A stretch of 64,000 nucleotides of DNA, taken from contig CAWFXW010000028.1 of NCBI GenBank assembly GCA_963819785.1, positions 124,001 through 188,000 on the forward strand, read 5' to 3'. The notes below the pieces were generated by a model that worked only from the letters and a program-made list of their open reading frames with translations, had not been told where the DNA came from and did no database searches. This stretch comes from Palsa-504 sp963819785 (lineage in GTDB: Bacteria; Actinomycetota; Actinomycetes; Streptosporangiales; Streptosporangiaceae). The position numbers and the translations under genes are program-made. Shown here in pieces: positions 53,572 to 62,855 of the stretch. Position 1 is the first letter of the stretch; every line of letters starts with the position of its first letter.

Positions 53572-53983
53572 GGCTGACTTGCGCACTAGCGTGGCCGAAG
53601 TCGGGGCCAGACCCGCCAGAAGTTGACCGCTATAGTGGCAATTCGCCGAACCCGGCCGCTGGCGCGACAACCCCCACGTCCTTGGGCTGACCGGCATGCG
53701 CGCAGAATCCCCGTTAGGGCGCGGCATGGACACCACTCCGCAGACCCTGCAGCTGGCGGCATAACGGCGGCGATGCGCGCGCGCCATGACCAACGCCGGT
53801 CACGGAAGGTGACGCGGCGGCGGAATGCCCGGGACGGCGGGTCGCCGGCTCGGCGGCGGCAAGCAGGATAAACCCGCGGCTTGGTCGTGAGTTGGCGCGG
53901 ATCGCTGTGATCTGGCGGATCTGCCGGGCTGGTGGCCGAGGCGGGGGCCGGAGTTTGATCTGCGTTGCCGGCTCGCGGGTGCG
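53572..53983. other. Gene-free stretch
   Basis: About 410 bases. Several short frames on either strand are Arg-rich, as is usual for non-coding GC-rich DNA, and none shows a domain or a start. Probably decayed coding DNA. Confidence 0.35.
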
Positions 53984-54514
53984 GTGCCGGTGCCCGGCTG
54001 GCAGGATCAGATCGTGGCCCGGCCCGATCGCGGATCAGGTGCAGCCAATGCCCATGCCGCGTGGCGCCTGGCGGTGGCTGTGCAAGCTGCCCGGGCATAC
54101 GCGGCCAACGACAAGCTCGCCGCGTTGACCGTTGCCGGGTCGATGGGGGCCGGCCTGGCCGGCCGGGGAGACGACCTGGCCGTCCAGGACCTGCTCACCC
54201 GCGCCGGGCACGCGGTGTTCGGCGCGGTCCTGGCGCTCAACGGCATCTACTCCCCGCATCTGATGATCAAATGGCAGAGCCACCTGATCAGCGAAGTGGA
54301 CGTGACGCCCGGGCATTTCGCCGAGCGTCTTGGCCTGCTAGCGACCAGCGGGAACGCGCAGGCACTGAGGGAAGCTGAAACCCTGCTGGCCGACACCGTC
54401 CAGCTCGTCAAAGCGCGCACCGGCGCCGACATCAGCTCGTTCTGCCAAGAACTGTCACAGCGCCGCCGCGCGGTCGACCCGCCGCCTGCCAAGCACAGAC
54501 CTGCCACTCCATAA
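53984..54514 (+). CDS. Possible nucleotidyltransferase-like (DUF4037-type) protein, shortened
   Basis: A 176-residue frame. LTVAGSMGAGLAGRGDDLAV resembles the Gly-Ser metal site of stand-alone nucleotidyltransferases, and GAVLALNGIYSPHLMIKWQSH resembles their C-terminal helices. The middle part normally between these segments is missing, so this may be an internal deletion product. No clear ribosome site. Function not assigned. Confidence 0.4.
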   Translation: MPVPGWQDQIVARPDRGSGAANAHAAWRLAVAVQAARAYAANDKLAALTVAGSMGAGLAGRGDDLAVQDLLTRAGHAVFGAVLALNGIYSPHLMIKWQSHLISEVDVTPGHFAERLGLLATSGNAQALREAETLLADTVQLVKARTGADISSFCQELSQRRRAVDPPPAKHRPATP

Positions 54515-54531
54515 CGCCCGGCGCCCGCAGA

Positions 54532-55410
54532 TCAGCTGGTGGTGTGCTCCGGGCGGCCTGTTCCGCCTGCTGATTCGGCGCGGTGTATCGCCCGCATGGC
54601 GCCGAGGAACAGCCGCTGCTGGCTGAACGCCAGGCGGGCGGCCCGGAGCCCGGCGGTCGCCGCCATATCGCTCAGCGGGCCGCTCGGCCTGCCGTACATC
54701 TGCCGCGCCCAGCGCGGCAGGGTCGAGAACGCCAGGGCGCTTACCGGCGGCAGCCCCAGTTTCAGCACCCGGTTGCCCTCTGGCACCGGAGGGTGGAAGG
54801 TCAGCCGCAGCGCTTGTTTCGCCTCGTCGCACGCGTACAGCCTCGGCCTGATCTCCTCATAGTAGGCGCCGAGCTCGGCCATGGAAGCGGGCGCCGCCTC
54901 GCGGTCGACGCCGATCAGCTCCGCGCTCGCGCGCTGCTCGTCCACGAAGACGTCGAGATCGGCAGCGGAGAACGGCAGCCGACTGCGCCGGGCTATGTCG
55001 GCGCAGGAGGCGACCTCGCCGCAATGCACCCACAGCAGCAACTCGGGTTCATCCACCCGGTACCGCGTGCCGTCGGGGTCGGTTCCGGTGAGCGCCTGGT
55101 GAATCTTGCGCACACGACGTCCCGCCCGTTCGGCCTCGGCCGTCGTCCCGAACGTGCGCGTCTCGATGAACTTCCTCGTCCGCCTCAGCCTGGCCCAGGC
55201 ATCCGCTGGCTGGGTGATCGTGGCGGCGTTCTGCAACGTGCCGCGTATCACTCGCGGGTGCAACGCCTGCAGGTACAGCGCGCGGATAATCGCCACCCAC
55301 ATGATCCGGCTGCTCATGACACGCCAGGTCACCGACTCCGGGCCGAACAAGCCCTCGTCTTCCCGGGCAGGATCATCCGGGCTTGTATACGTATAGGGCG
55401 TGCAGGACAT
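54532..55410 (-). CDS. Oxygenase MpaB family protein (DUF2236)
   Basis: A 292-residue DUF2236/MpaB-type heme oxygenase relative: GPESVTWRVMSSRIMWVAII, then LYLQALHPRVIRGTLQNAATI and YRVDEPELLLWVHCGEVAS with the conserved histidine-bearing HP and WVH segments. ATG 55410 (MSCTPYTYTSP) is chosen because the stretch before it is not conserved. The family oxidises lipids or isoprenoids; substrate here unknown. Confidence 0.85.
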   Translation of the reverse strand: MSCTPYTYTSPDDPAREDEGLFGPESVTWRVMSSRIMWVAIIRALYLQALHPRVIRGTLQNAATITQPADAWARLRRTRKFIETRTFGTTAEAERAGRRVRKIHQALTGTDPDGTRYRVDEPELLLWVHCGEVASCADIARRSRLPFSAADLDVFVDEQRASAELIGVDREAAPASMAELGAYYEEIRPRLYACDEAKQALRLTFHPPVPEGNRVLKLGLPPVSALAFSTLPRWARQMYGRPSGPLSDMAATAGLRAARLAFSQQRLFLGAMRAIHRAESAGGTGRPEHTTS

Positions 55411-55756
55411 CGTCTTCCCTGCGTCAGTCAAGACAGTCGCAGCCAGGGTGCGAACGTGCTGCGTTCTTACGGGCAGAGTCGCACGCCGGCCGGCATCGTG
55501 GCCAGCATAGCCGCACACATAACTCCGTCGGAAACGGCACCGCGGCCAAGCTGCCATCATCCATTCTCCGTGCACAGCGGATATCGCTCGTCAAGCGGTG
55601 CGGAGCCGAATGCTGTTTATCCACGGGTGGCGGCGCGGGCCCGAGCGCGTGTCCGGGCACGTCCAGGAGGCCATGGCCGCCCGCGGCAACCTCGCCGTCG
55701 CCTGGAAGGCTGCGGGGGGCCTGGGCCGGGCCATCCCCTTATGCCAGGCTGATGAC

Positions 55757-55828
55757 ATGCGCAAATACGTGATCATGGGGATTCAGGGCAGCGGCAAGGG
55801 CACGCGGGCCCCGGTCCCGGCCGCGTAA
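55757..55828 (+). pseudogene. Adenylate kinase-like N-terminal remnant
   Basis: Starts MRKYVIMGIQGSGKGT, the P-loop start of an adenylate/nucleoside monophosphate kinase, then breaks off within eight residues at a stop. The rest of the enzyme is absent. Confidence 0.6.
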
Positions 55829-56115
55829 CCGGCCAGCTTGCCCGCCGCCCGCAGCTGGACTCTCCACATAGCGTGGGCGGCGCCTGCTTAGCCTGTGGGC
55901 AGCCCCACACCCCGCCCCCGTCTGCGCAGGTCACGCCTAAACGTGATCAGCCGGTCTGACACGATGTCCGCGCCGTCGATCAGGCTGTCCTGGACGGGTA
56001 TAGGTGCCTTGCTCAGGTGTACACGCTGCCGTCGTGGCGGGTCCGGCGACCAGGGCAGAAGCAGGGTCTCCGGACCCGCGAGGTCAAGATCACACGGCCG
56101 CGCCGGTGATCTGGT
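55829..56115. other. Spacer with no gene
   Basis: About 290 bases between the kinase remnant and the small membrane ORF. I see no gene, hairpin or repeat of note. Confidence 0.35.
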
Positions 56116-56190
56116 TTAGTGCCTGCGCATGAACAGGACGACAAGCACGATGATCGCGATGAGAACAAGTGTTCCGAAGCCGATAAACAT
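56116..56190 (-). CDS. 24-residue single-span membrane peptide
   Basis: MFIGFGTLVLIAIIVLVVLFMRRH: one transmembrane helix with a basic end (quoted as FIGFGTLVLIAI plus VLVVLFMRRH). AGGAG lies about eight bases before ATG 56190. Peptides of this kind occur in actinomycete stress regions beside CsbD and GlsB, as here. Function unknown. Confidence 0.6.
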   Translation of the reverse strand: MFIGFGTLVLIAIIVLVVLFMRRH

Positions 56191-56399
56191 GGAGGTGCTC
56201 CTCTCGTATCTTCGGGGCTCAAGGCGGTGAGCCCGGTGGGCGGGGCGGGGAGCCTCGCGGAGCAGGACGGCGGGCCCGGGGCTGTGATGGCGCAGCCCGC
56301 GGATCCCTGCGTCAGGTTTGGTGGTAACGGTCATGCCCGGAGGCGGGCGGCCCAGGTCGCAGCCGCGTGGCGGGCGTGAGGGCTCCCGCGCGGCAGGGG

Positions 56400-56574
56400 T
56401 CAGTGCTTGACGGCGTCCTTGACCTTGTCCCCGGCCTGCTTGAGGTTGCCTTTGATCTGGTCAGCGCGGCCTTCGGCGCGGAGACGCCGTTCTGCCGGCG
56501 AGCCGCCCGGCGGTCTTCTTGAAAGCGCCTTTGACTGCTTCGGCCTTGTGCGCGATCTTCTTGGCGGTACTCAT
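56400..56574 (-). CDS. CsbD family stress protein, frame broken
   Basis: A 57-residue CsbD-like protein. The start (ATG 56574) reads MSTAKKIAHKAEAVKGAFKK; in a GC-rich tract near 56490 the frame changes. The second frame reads LRAEGRADQIKGNLKQAGDK with VKDAVKH and TGA, the typical CsbD core. CsbD proteins are small, abundant general-stress proteins. It is grouped with GlsB and other small membrane proteins. Confidence 0.78.
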
Positions 56575-56594
56575 GGGAGGCTGCCTTTCGTGGG

Positions 56595-57074
56595 TCATTC
56601 CGCGGGCGCGGACGTATTGGCGGGGGTCTGGGCGGCGGGGGTCTGGGCGGCCTGGCCGGACAGCGTTTCTGCCCGCCTGGGCCGGCGCGCGAACAGGCGC
56701 GGCCTGCCCGCCCGGTGGCTGCCGCTGCCGCTGGCGGTGCCGGCGCGGGCGGTCTCGCGCTGGTCGAGCAGGTCGTCGCGGTCCTGGCTGACGGCGGCGG
56801 TCTCGCGGCGGGACTTGCTGAGTCCGCGGCGGGCCTCACGGCCGCGGCGGGAGGTGCGGCGCGCGCCGGCCAGCAGCAGGCTCAGCCCGAGCAGGGCCAG
56901 TGCGCCGACCACGATGCCATAGAGGAACAGGGTGCCGGTGGAGCCGGTCACGTGGTAGCCGAACACCGCGAAGGGGTGGGTGAGCGCATGTCCGCTGCCG
57001 CTATTGGACAGGACGCCGGCCACGCCGGCGACCACCGCTGCGATCAGGATGGCGAGCCCGATAATGATGATCAT
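56595..57074 (-). CDS. Two-span membrane protein with basic cytosolic tail
   Basis: A 159-residue protein: TM1 IIIIGLAILIAAVVAGVAGVL (residues 2-22), a short loop with HPFAVFGYHVTGSTG, TM2 LFLYGIVVGALALLGLSLLL, then 90 residues rich in Arg, Ser and Ala with predicted helix (RRGLSKSRRETAAVSQDRDD). It is a known arrangement in actinomycete proteins related to LapA-like membrane proteins. Function unknown. Confidence 0.65.
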   Translation of the reverse strand: MIIIIGLAILIAAVVAGVAGVLSNSGSGHALTHPFAVFGYHVTGSTGTLFLYGIVVGALALLGLSLLLAGARRTSRRGREARRGLSKSRRETAAVSQDRDDLLDQRETARAGTASGSGSHRAGRPRLFARRPRRAETLSGQAAQTPAAQTPANTSAPAE

Positions 57075-57220
57075 GATGTACTCCGGTGAGCTGAGTTACT
57101 GACATAGGCGGGCGGACCGTGGCGCCCGCCGCCGTGCCGGTTCCGGGTGGCCCGGATCCGGCACGGCTGGGCGGGCCGGCACGGCTGTGCCGTTTGCGGG
57201 AGCGTCCTTGCTGGCCGTGC

Positions 57221-57508
57221 TCAGCGGTGCGCGAACCGGCGGGAACCGCTGGACCGGCTGCTGATCAGGTGGAAGACGAGCAGCAGGACGGCAGCGCCGA
57301 CGATGGCAGTGAGCCAGGTAGACAGGTTGAAGAACCCGTTCAGGGTGTGGACGTGGAACAGCTTGGTGGCTGCCCAGCCGCCGCCCAGCGCCCCGGCGAC
57401 GCCGATCACGCAGGTCAGGATGAGGCCCTGTGATCTCTTGCCGGGGATCAGCATATTGGCGAGCAGGCCTGCGCCCAGGCCGAGAACGATCCATGCGATG
57501 ATGCCCAT
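57221..57508 (-). CDS. GlsB/YeaQ/YmgE family membrane protein
   Basis: A 95-residue transglycosylase-associated-type protein with three hydrophobic segments (MGIIAWIVLGLGAGLLANML, LILTCVIGVAGALGGGWAAT, LTAIVGAAVLLLVFHLI). The family (GlsB/YmgE) is induced in the general stress response. It is first of the small stress group here. No sigma-B-type promoter could be assigned with confidence. Confidence 0.88.
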   Translation of the reverse strand: MGIIAWIVLGLGAGLLANMLIPGKRSQGLILTCVIGVAGALGGGWAATKLFHVHTLNGFFNLSTWLTAIVGAAVLLLVFHLISSRSSGSRRFAHR

Positions 57509-57807
57509 AACCGACTCCTTAAGTCAGTGACCAAGTGACGTACGCGGTGGTCGGTCATGCTGGGTAGATCGCGGTAGGGAGAAGAGGTTCTCCCCGGGTT
57601 CTCACCGTCCTTTGGCCGTGGCGTCGTGCCCGGCACCGGTCCGTGTACCAGTAAAAAGCTCCGGTCCTGCCGCTGCATCCGCGGATATCACGGGTACAGC
57701 TGCCGGGGTCCGGAGCAATGCCTTTATTATATACCTTTTTCGCGTACTTAGGGCTTTCCGCAGTCGGCGGCAGGGCACCGACCCGGCGCGCGCGGCTCGC
57801 GACCCGA

Positions 57808-57927
57808 GAGCCCAATCTGCTCAACGTAGCCGTCACCCACGCCAAGCGTCGCCTCTATGTCATCGGGAGCAGAGATATCTGGGACAGCGAGCCGTACTGC
57901 AATGTTCTGGATACCCGCATCCCGTCG
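57808..57927 (+). pseudogene. SF1 helicase C-terminal remnant (motif VI)
   Basis: EPNLLNVAVTHAKRRLYVIG, then SRDIWDSEPYCNVLDTRIP, matches the motif VI region and end of UvrD/Dna2-like helicases (NVAVTRAK). The arginine that normally follows VT is His here. Nothing else of the helicase is present. Confidence 0.72.
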
Positions 57928-58102
57928 GGTAACCAGCATCCGATATCGGTGTTACGCGTCGATCGCGCTGACGCTCAGCCTGCCGGCGGCCGCCCTCGGC
58001 GAATGCCTGGTCCATCTCGACGCACTGGCCGCGCTGCGGCACCGCCCGCTCGCCGTGCACCGGCCCAACATCGTCGGCCGGGCTGCATCTCGCCCCCGGC
58101 TA

Positions 58103-58380
58103 CCTGGTAGCTACGGGTTCCTGGACCTGGTCACCTCCGAAGACGGGACAGGAATCCGCGGTGGCGTCGGAGGCGGACCGGGTTACGAGAGCCACGCCAT
58201 CTTTTACGTCGGCGTCCCGGATGTCGAGGCTGCCTTGCAGCGCGCAGAAGAACTCGGGGGTACACGTGTCTGGGTCCGGCCACCTCACCGATCGGCCTTG
58301 TCGTCGGTCACTGGCAGCGAGATCCCGACGTGACTCTGACAGGCGTCGCCAGGGTCGCAGGACGGCCGCAGAGCAGGAGA
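58103..58380 (+). pseudogene. VOC family protein, truncated and frame broken
   Basis: GSYGFLDLVTSEDGTGIRGG, then SHAIFYVGVPDVEAALQRAE is the middle of a VOC protein. One base shift near 58268 then gives GPATSPIGLVVGHWQRDPDV, the expected continuation. The N-terminal part with the first metal ligand is missing. Confidence 0.6.
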
Positions 58381-58413
58381 GGTCGACCGGGCCGTCGGAG
58401 AAACGAAATAAGG

Positions 58414-59253
58414 TCATGCGCCCGCACGCCCGTGCCTTGCGTCGGGGTACTTGGAAATGATTCTAAATTGTGGTGAATCGGCAACTCCGTCCCACCACTC
58501 GATGAACTGCGCTATCACCTTAAGCGTGTCACGCCAGCTCGTGACAGGGACGCAGGGTACGCCCACGGCCAATACTGGATAATCATTCCCTGCCTCATCG
58601 AGCCGATCACCGACGAACAGCAGATCCTCCGGGGCCGCGTGAATCTGTGTCATGAGCTTGCGAACTGCGTAGGCCTTATCGATCCCCTTGCGCGTAACGT
58701 CAATCGACGTTGAGCCACCTCCCCTCACCTCGAAGTCAGGCAGCAATGGCGTGGCATGAGCGACGAACAGGTTCTTCTTCGTTCCATCAGGGTCCCACGC
58801 GGCTTTAGCGTCGAGCGGGGCGGCTTGTCCGAGGGCGGAGTAGGTGACCTGGCTGCCGCGGTCTTCAATGAGTTCGCCCCGCGGATGCTCGTCCCAGTAC
58901 CCGAGAGTCCTTGACGTTTCTTCGAGGACCTGCATGATCCGAGCCTTCTCCTCCGCGGACAAGTCTTCGGAATACACCTGTGACCACGCACCCTGCTGCC
59001 GAGAGTAGTAACGCGTGCCAGATGTCGGCATCAGGTGAAGCTGGCTGAGGATTGGTTCCGGAGCGGTTAGCTGATCGAGGACCTGCGCTTGGAATTGCTC
59101 GAATCGGCCGCCCGAGATGATGCAGACGGGGAGGCGCTGAAGCAGGGACACCAGCGCCGTTGCCATCAAGGGGTCCAGAGGTGACTTGGAGGGCGCAAGC
59201 GTGTCATCAAGATCAAAGACAACTGCCTTCGTCCTGTGCGGGGTCTGATACAT
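58414..59253 (-). CDS. HAD-IIB family phosphatase (phosphomannomutase-like fold)
   Basis: A 279-residue HAD hydrolase of subfamily IIB. The nucleophile motif is AVVFDLDDTLAPSKSPLD, motif II VCIISGGRFEQF, the cap region LHLMPTSGTRYYS, and the acidic motif IV region DVTRKGIDKAYAVRKL with LLFVGDRLDEAGNDYPV. It resembles sucrose-phosphate phosphatases and eukaryotic-type phosphomannomutases. GC content here is lower than in the neighbours. Substrate not known. Confidence 0.88.
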   Translation of the reverse strand: MYQTPHRTKAVVFDLDDTLAPSKSPLDPLMATALVSLLQRLPVCIISGGRFEQFQAQVLDQLTAPEPILSQLHLMPTSGTRYYSRQQGAWSQVYSEDLSAEEKARIMQVLEETSRTLGYWDEHPRGELIEDRGSQVTYSALGQAAPLDAKAAWDPDGTKKNLFVAHATPLLPDFEVRGGGSTSIDVTRKGIDKAYAVRKLMTQIHAAPEDLLFVGDRLDEAGNDYPVLAVGVPCVPVTSWRDTLKVIAQFIEWWDGVADSPQFRIISKYPDARHGRAGA

Positions 59254-59277
59254 GATCTCGGCGCGGAGCGCTACTCC

Positions 59278-59526
59278 TCACTGCGTCTGTGGGCACCGGG
59301 TCGATGTAGAGCAGATTAGCCGCGCGCCGAGATCCAGGCCTCTGACACCTACACCGCGGTGCTGCCCGAGGCCGCGGTGGGGCTGACGGTGACCGTGACC
59401 GACAACGGCAGGTCCCGGCTGGAACGGCCGACGCCCAGCTGGACCATGCCGGCGCACGGCAAACGCGAACAATAGCAGTGTCAGAGCAGCCCCGATGACC
59501 AGCACGGACCATGACAGAGCGGTCAT
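59278..59526 (-). CDS. Small membrane protein, probable frame break
   Basis: An open frame starting MTALSWSVLVIGAALTLLLF with one transmembrane helix, then a Gly/His/Arg-rich sequence that looks out of frame. In the offset frame MVQLGVGRSSRDLPLSVTVT and a stop follow at about 59357, which would give a compact 55-residue protein. GAGG lies eight bases upstream of ATG 59526. It follows the DUF4177 gene closely, so it probably belongs to the same operon. Confidence 0.45.
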   Translation of the reverse strand: MTALSWSVLVIGAALTLLLFAFAVRRHGPAGRRPFQPGPAVVGHGHRQPHRGLGQHRGVGVRGLDLGARLICSTSTRCPQTQ

Positions 59527-59533
59527 GGCAACC

Positions 59534-59698
59534 TCAGGGCCTCGCGCGCTCGAGCACGATCACCGTAGGAGTTCTGGACTTCATCCAGCTGATGGCCTGG
59601 AACGTGCCGACCACCCGCCACCCCTGGGCGGCGTGGCCGTTGAGGTCCCTTTCGAGCTGGCCGGCGTTGAATGGCCCGCTGAGCACCTTGTATTCCAT
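59534..59698 (-). CDS. DUF4177-like small protein
   Basis: A 54-residue protein: MEYKVLSGPFNAGQLERDLN followed by HAAQGWRVVGTFQAISW and TPTVIVLERARP. This is the DUF4177 pattern (LE..LN..A..GW.VV...VLER). AAAGGA lies eight bases upstream of ATG 59698. It sits 37 bases after the flippase stop and is clearly coding by length, codon use and family match. Confidence 0.78.
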   Translation of the reverse strand: MEYKVLSGPFNAGQLERDLNGHAAQGWRVVGTFQAISWMKSRTPTVIVLERARP

Positions 59699-59735
59699 CT
59701 TCTGGTCCTTTCACTGGAATCGAGCTGGCCGGGCA

Positions 59736-62112
59736 TCAGATGTACTGTCTGTTCTGCAAGAACCGCAGGCACAGCCAGCCGGGCAGGACGGGCAGCCAGT
59801 AGGTGGCCAGCCGGTAGGCCAGGACCGCCGAGACCGCGGGCCCGGGTGGGACGCCGATGCCGGTCAGGCCGGCCGACCAGGGCAGCTTCGATGGCTCCGA
59901 GGCCGCCGGGGGTCGGGGAAGCGGCGGCGATGATAGCGGCGCTCAGGTAGACCGCGCCGATCTCGGCGATCCCGGCGTGGCCGCCGAACGCCTGCACGGA
60001 CGCCACCAGGCCGCCGATGTAGGCCAGCGTGACCAGGGCGGAACCGCCCGTCAGCAGGGTCAGCTTGACCGGGCTGGCCGCTACCGTCCGCAAGCTGGCG
60101 GCGGCGGACCGCACGCCTGGCCAGAGCCGGGTCACGGCGAACCGCCGACCGCGGCGGCTGGCCAGCACGAGTCCGGCCAGGGCGGCTACCACGGCCAGGG
60201 CCAGCAGCAGCTTGCTGGCCGGCGGCAGCTTGAAGGCTTGAGCCAGCCGGTGGCCGGCCAGGGCGAAGAAGATGACCAGCAGGAGCAGGTGAGCGACGGC
60301 GCCCATCAGGGCGTTGACGCCGACGGCGGCGACGCCGGCGCTGGGTGAGACGCCGTTCTTCTGCAGGAACCGGGCGTTCAGGGCCATGCCGCCGATGTTG
60401 GCCGGGGAGATCCGGTTGACGAACGACGAGGCGGCCTGCGTCAGGGTGGCTGGCCAGAGCGGGACCCGGCCAGGTACGGCACCGATCAGGGCGGCGGCGC
60501 TGGCCAGGTAGGTCACCGCCGAGAAGGCGATGATGACCGGCAGCCAGGCCCACTGCGCCGATTGCAGCGCGTGCCAGCTGCTGCCCACCTGGGCCAGCTG
60601 AGGCAGGACGAAGTAAAAGGCGCCGGCCGCGGCCGCGATGGCCAGCAAGGTCCGGGGCCTGACCCGCTGAAGGCGGGCCAGCGGCGGTCCGTCCAGCCCG
60701 CTGGCCGCGGCCGACCTGGTGTCCGCGAGCAGCCCGCCGCGGCCGGCCGCGTGCCGGGTGGCGGCCGACAGGGCCAGCGGCTGAAGCAGCGGCGCCGCGG
60801 CGGCCACCCGCTGGGCGCCGATGACGGCGCTGGCGCTGGCGGTGGCCCGGGCCGCGCCAACCAGGGTGGCCAGCGAGGCCAGCAGTTCAGCGAGGTCAAG
60901 GTTTATCTGCCGCGGCCTGGCCGCTAGCTCGGAGAAACTGAAGTCGGTCAGCCACGGCCGCTCGCCGTCCTCGATCATCACGTTGGCGGCCCGCAATGAC
61001 CGGTGGGCGATCCCGGCGCGATGCAGGCTGTCCACTTGCGCCCACAGCCGGCGCAGGAGATCGTCGCTGATCCGCTCCGCCGGGAGCTGGCCCAGCGATT
61101 GCCCGTCAACGTGCTCCATGACCAGCAGCGCGGTCCCGTCATCGGCCTTGATCACCCGTTCGACGCGGGGCACCCGGACTCCGGCCCGCTCGGCCATCAC
61201 GCCGACGAGGGCCTGGTGCTCGACGGCCCGGATGGCTGAGGCCGCGGGCCACGTGTCGCCGACGTCACGCAGCCGGATGAACCGGTACGCCCGGTAGAGC
61301 AGGTCGGCGTCCCGCTGGTCCGAGCCGAGCGCCTTGATGAACAGCCGGCGCCCGTCACCGGTGACGGCCGTGAACGGCCGGGAGCCTTTCGTCTGGACGT
61401 TGGCCGGCTCGGCGGAAGCGACGGCCAGGCCAGCGGACCGCAGTGCGGCCGCTATCCCCCCGGCTCCCATCCGGCGGTCCGGAACGCCGAAGGTCACCAG
61501 CAGGCCGGCCCCGACGGTCACTCCGGCGCCGAGGGCGAGGATGAGCTCGGCGGGCAGGACCATACCGGTCAGCAGCCGGGCCACGCTGATAGCGGCCAGC
61601 GTGATCCAGGCCGTCCGGCACCAAGGACGGCTCAGCCACGGCGATAGGGCCACGGTGACCGCGGCGGCCGCGGCCAGCAGGGCCGGGCCGGGAAACGCCG
61701 CGCTGGCCAGCCACGAGTGCGCGGCCGCCGCCGCGATCGCGTGCCCGCCCGTCAGGTGCACGATACCTGCGAGCAAAGCTCCGGCCACGGCCGCGCCCGC
61801 CACCAGGCCCGTGAGCAAGCGGAACCGGCGGTGCCGCAGGGCCACGGCCAGGGTCCCGGCGGCCGCGAGGACCAGGGTCACCTGCACCAGGCCGGTCAGC
61901 AGGCGCCCGGCCGGGCTGGATCCGAGCCAGCTGACGACGGCGGCCCGGGGACCCGTCAGCGGGCCGGGAGCAACCGCGACCGCTACCAGCATCCCGGTCA
62001 GAACCAGGCCGCCGGCGATCAGGCGGATGACATCGCCCGGATGCCGGTAACGCGCCGGCGGCAGGAACCGCCCGGGAGGCCTCGTGATGAGCTGAGCCCA
62101 GTCCATATTCAT
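59736..62112 (-). CDS. Flippase-like membrane protein with kinase-like domain (UPF0104/LPG-synthase TM type), frame broken
   Basis: A roughly 792-residue protein. An N-terminal block of six or seven transmembrane helices (LIAGGLVLTGMLVAVAVA onward) is followed by a protein-kinase-like domain (LFIKALGSDQRDADLLYRAY, LLVMEHVDGQSLGQL, GIAHRSLRAANVMI, WLTDFSFSELAA), and then a lysylphosphatidylglycerol-synthase-type flippase domain (FVNRISPANIGGMALNARFL, ASPTPGGLGAIEAALV). The kinase loop reads HRS rather than HRD and DFS rather than DFG, so it is probably a pseudokinase. Near 59872 the frame breaks; one base corrected gives GIGVPPGPAVSAVLAYRLAT and a stop at 59736. It overlaps the PAP2 gene (ATGA). 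Confidence 0.85.
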
Positions 62113-62855
62113 GCCTCTCTCCCGCTCCTGACGTGCCGGGGCGGACGGACGCCCGCCGGGCGTGGCGCTCGCCTGGGCTGCAGGCCCCGGTTGCGCCGTC
62201 GCTGAAACTGGTCGGTAATCAGGGCGGTCACCAGGGCGCACGACGCGCCGAGTCCGATCCCGGCGACGGCGTCGGACAGCCAGTGGGCGCCCAGGTAGGC
62301 GCGGGAAAGCCCCATCACGATCGAGAATGCCGCCGCGGCCGCGCCCCACCCGACCCGTCGTCTCCCCGCGGGCACCAGCGCGATGACCGCGGCGACGACG
62401 GTGACCGACGCGGCGATGGCGTGCCCGGACGGGAACGAGGCATTGGTGGTGGCGACCAGCGATCCGGGCGGCCGAACCCGGTCGTAGCTGCCTTTCAGCG
62501 GGCCGATCAGCACCTCTGACAGCACGATGGCGGCCGCGAAAGCGGCCAGATGCCACCATCGGCGGCGCAGGGCCAGGTACCCGGCAAGGGCGATCCGTAC
62601 CGGCAGCGTGACGTAGACCAGTCCGAGGACGTTGAAGACCTTGGCGATCACGGTCAGCGGCGGCGTCCGGCCGGAGATCATCAGCCGCAGCCACGCATCG
62701 TCAACCTGCTGGATGCGGGCCAGTACGCCGTGGTCGGCGGCCAGGGCGAACACCACGGCCGTGGCCGCCGCCACCGCGGCGGTCAGGAGTGCGGCCTGCC
62801 GGGGGCGGCCAAGCAGCGCGTCCTCCTGCGGCCGGACCGTGACTGCGCGGGTCAT
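62109..62855 (-). CDS. PAP2 superfamily membrane phosphatase
   Basis: A 248-residue integral-membrane phosphatase. All three PAP2 signatures are present: KGSYDRVRPP (KX6RP), ASFPSGHAIA (PSGH) and SRAYLGAHWLSD (SRX5HX3D). Five or six hydrophobic helices flank them. It would remove phosphate from a lipid such as phosphatidate or undecaprenyl diphosphate at the outer membrane face. It is coupled by ATGA overlaps to the kinase before it and the flippase after it, so the three proteins probably work in one lipid or glycan path. Confidence 0.93.
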   Translation of the reverse strand: MTRAVTVRPQEDALLGRPRQAALLTAAVAAATAVVFALAADHGVLARIQQVDDAWLRLMISGRTPPLTVIAKVFNVLGLVYVTLPVRIALAGYLALRRRWWHLAAFAAAIVLSEVLIGPLKGSYDRVRPPGSLVATTNASFPSGHAIAASVTVVAAVIALVPAGRRRVGWGAAAAAFSIVMGLSRAYLGAHWLSDAVAGIGLGASCALVTALITDQFQRRRNRGLQPRRAPRPAGVRPPRHVRSGREA

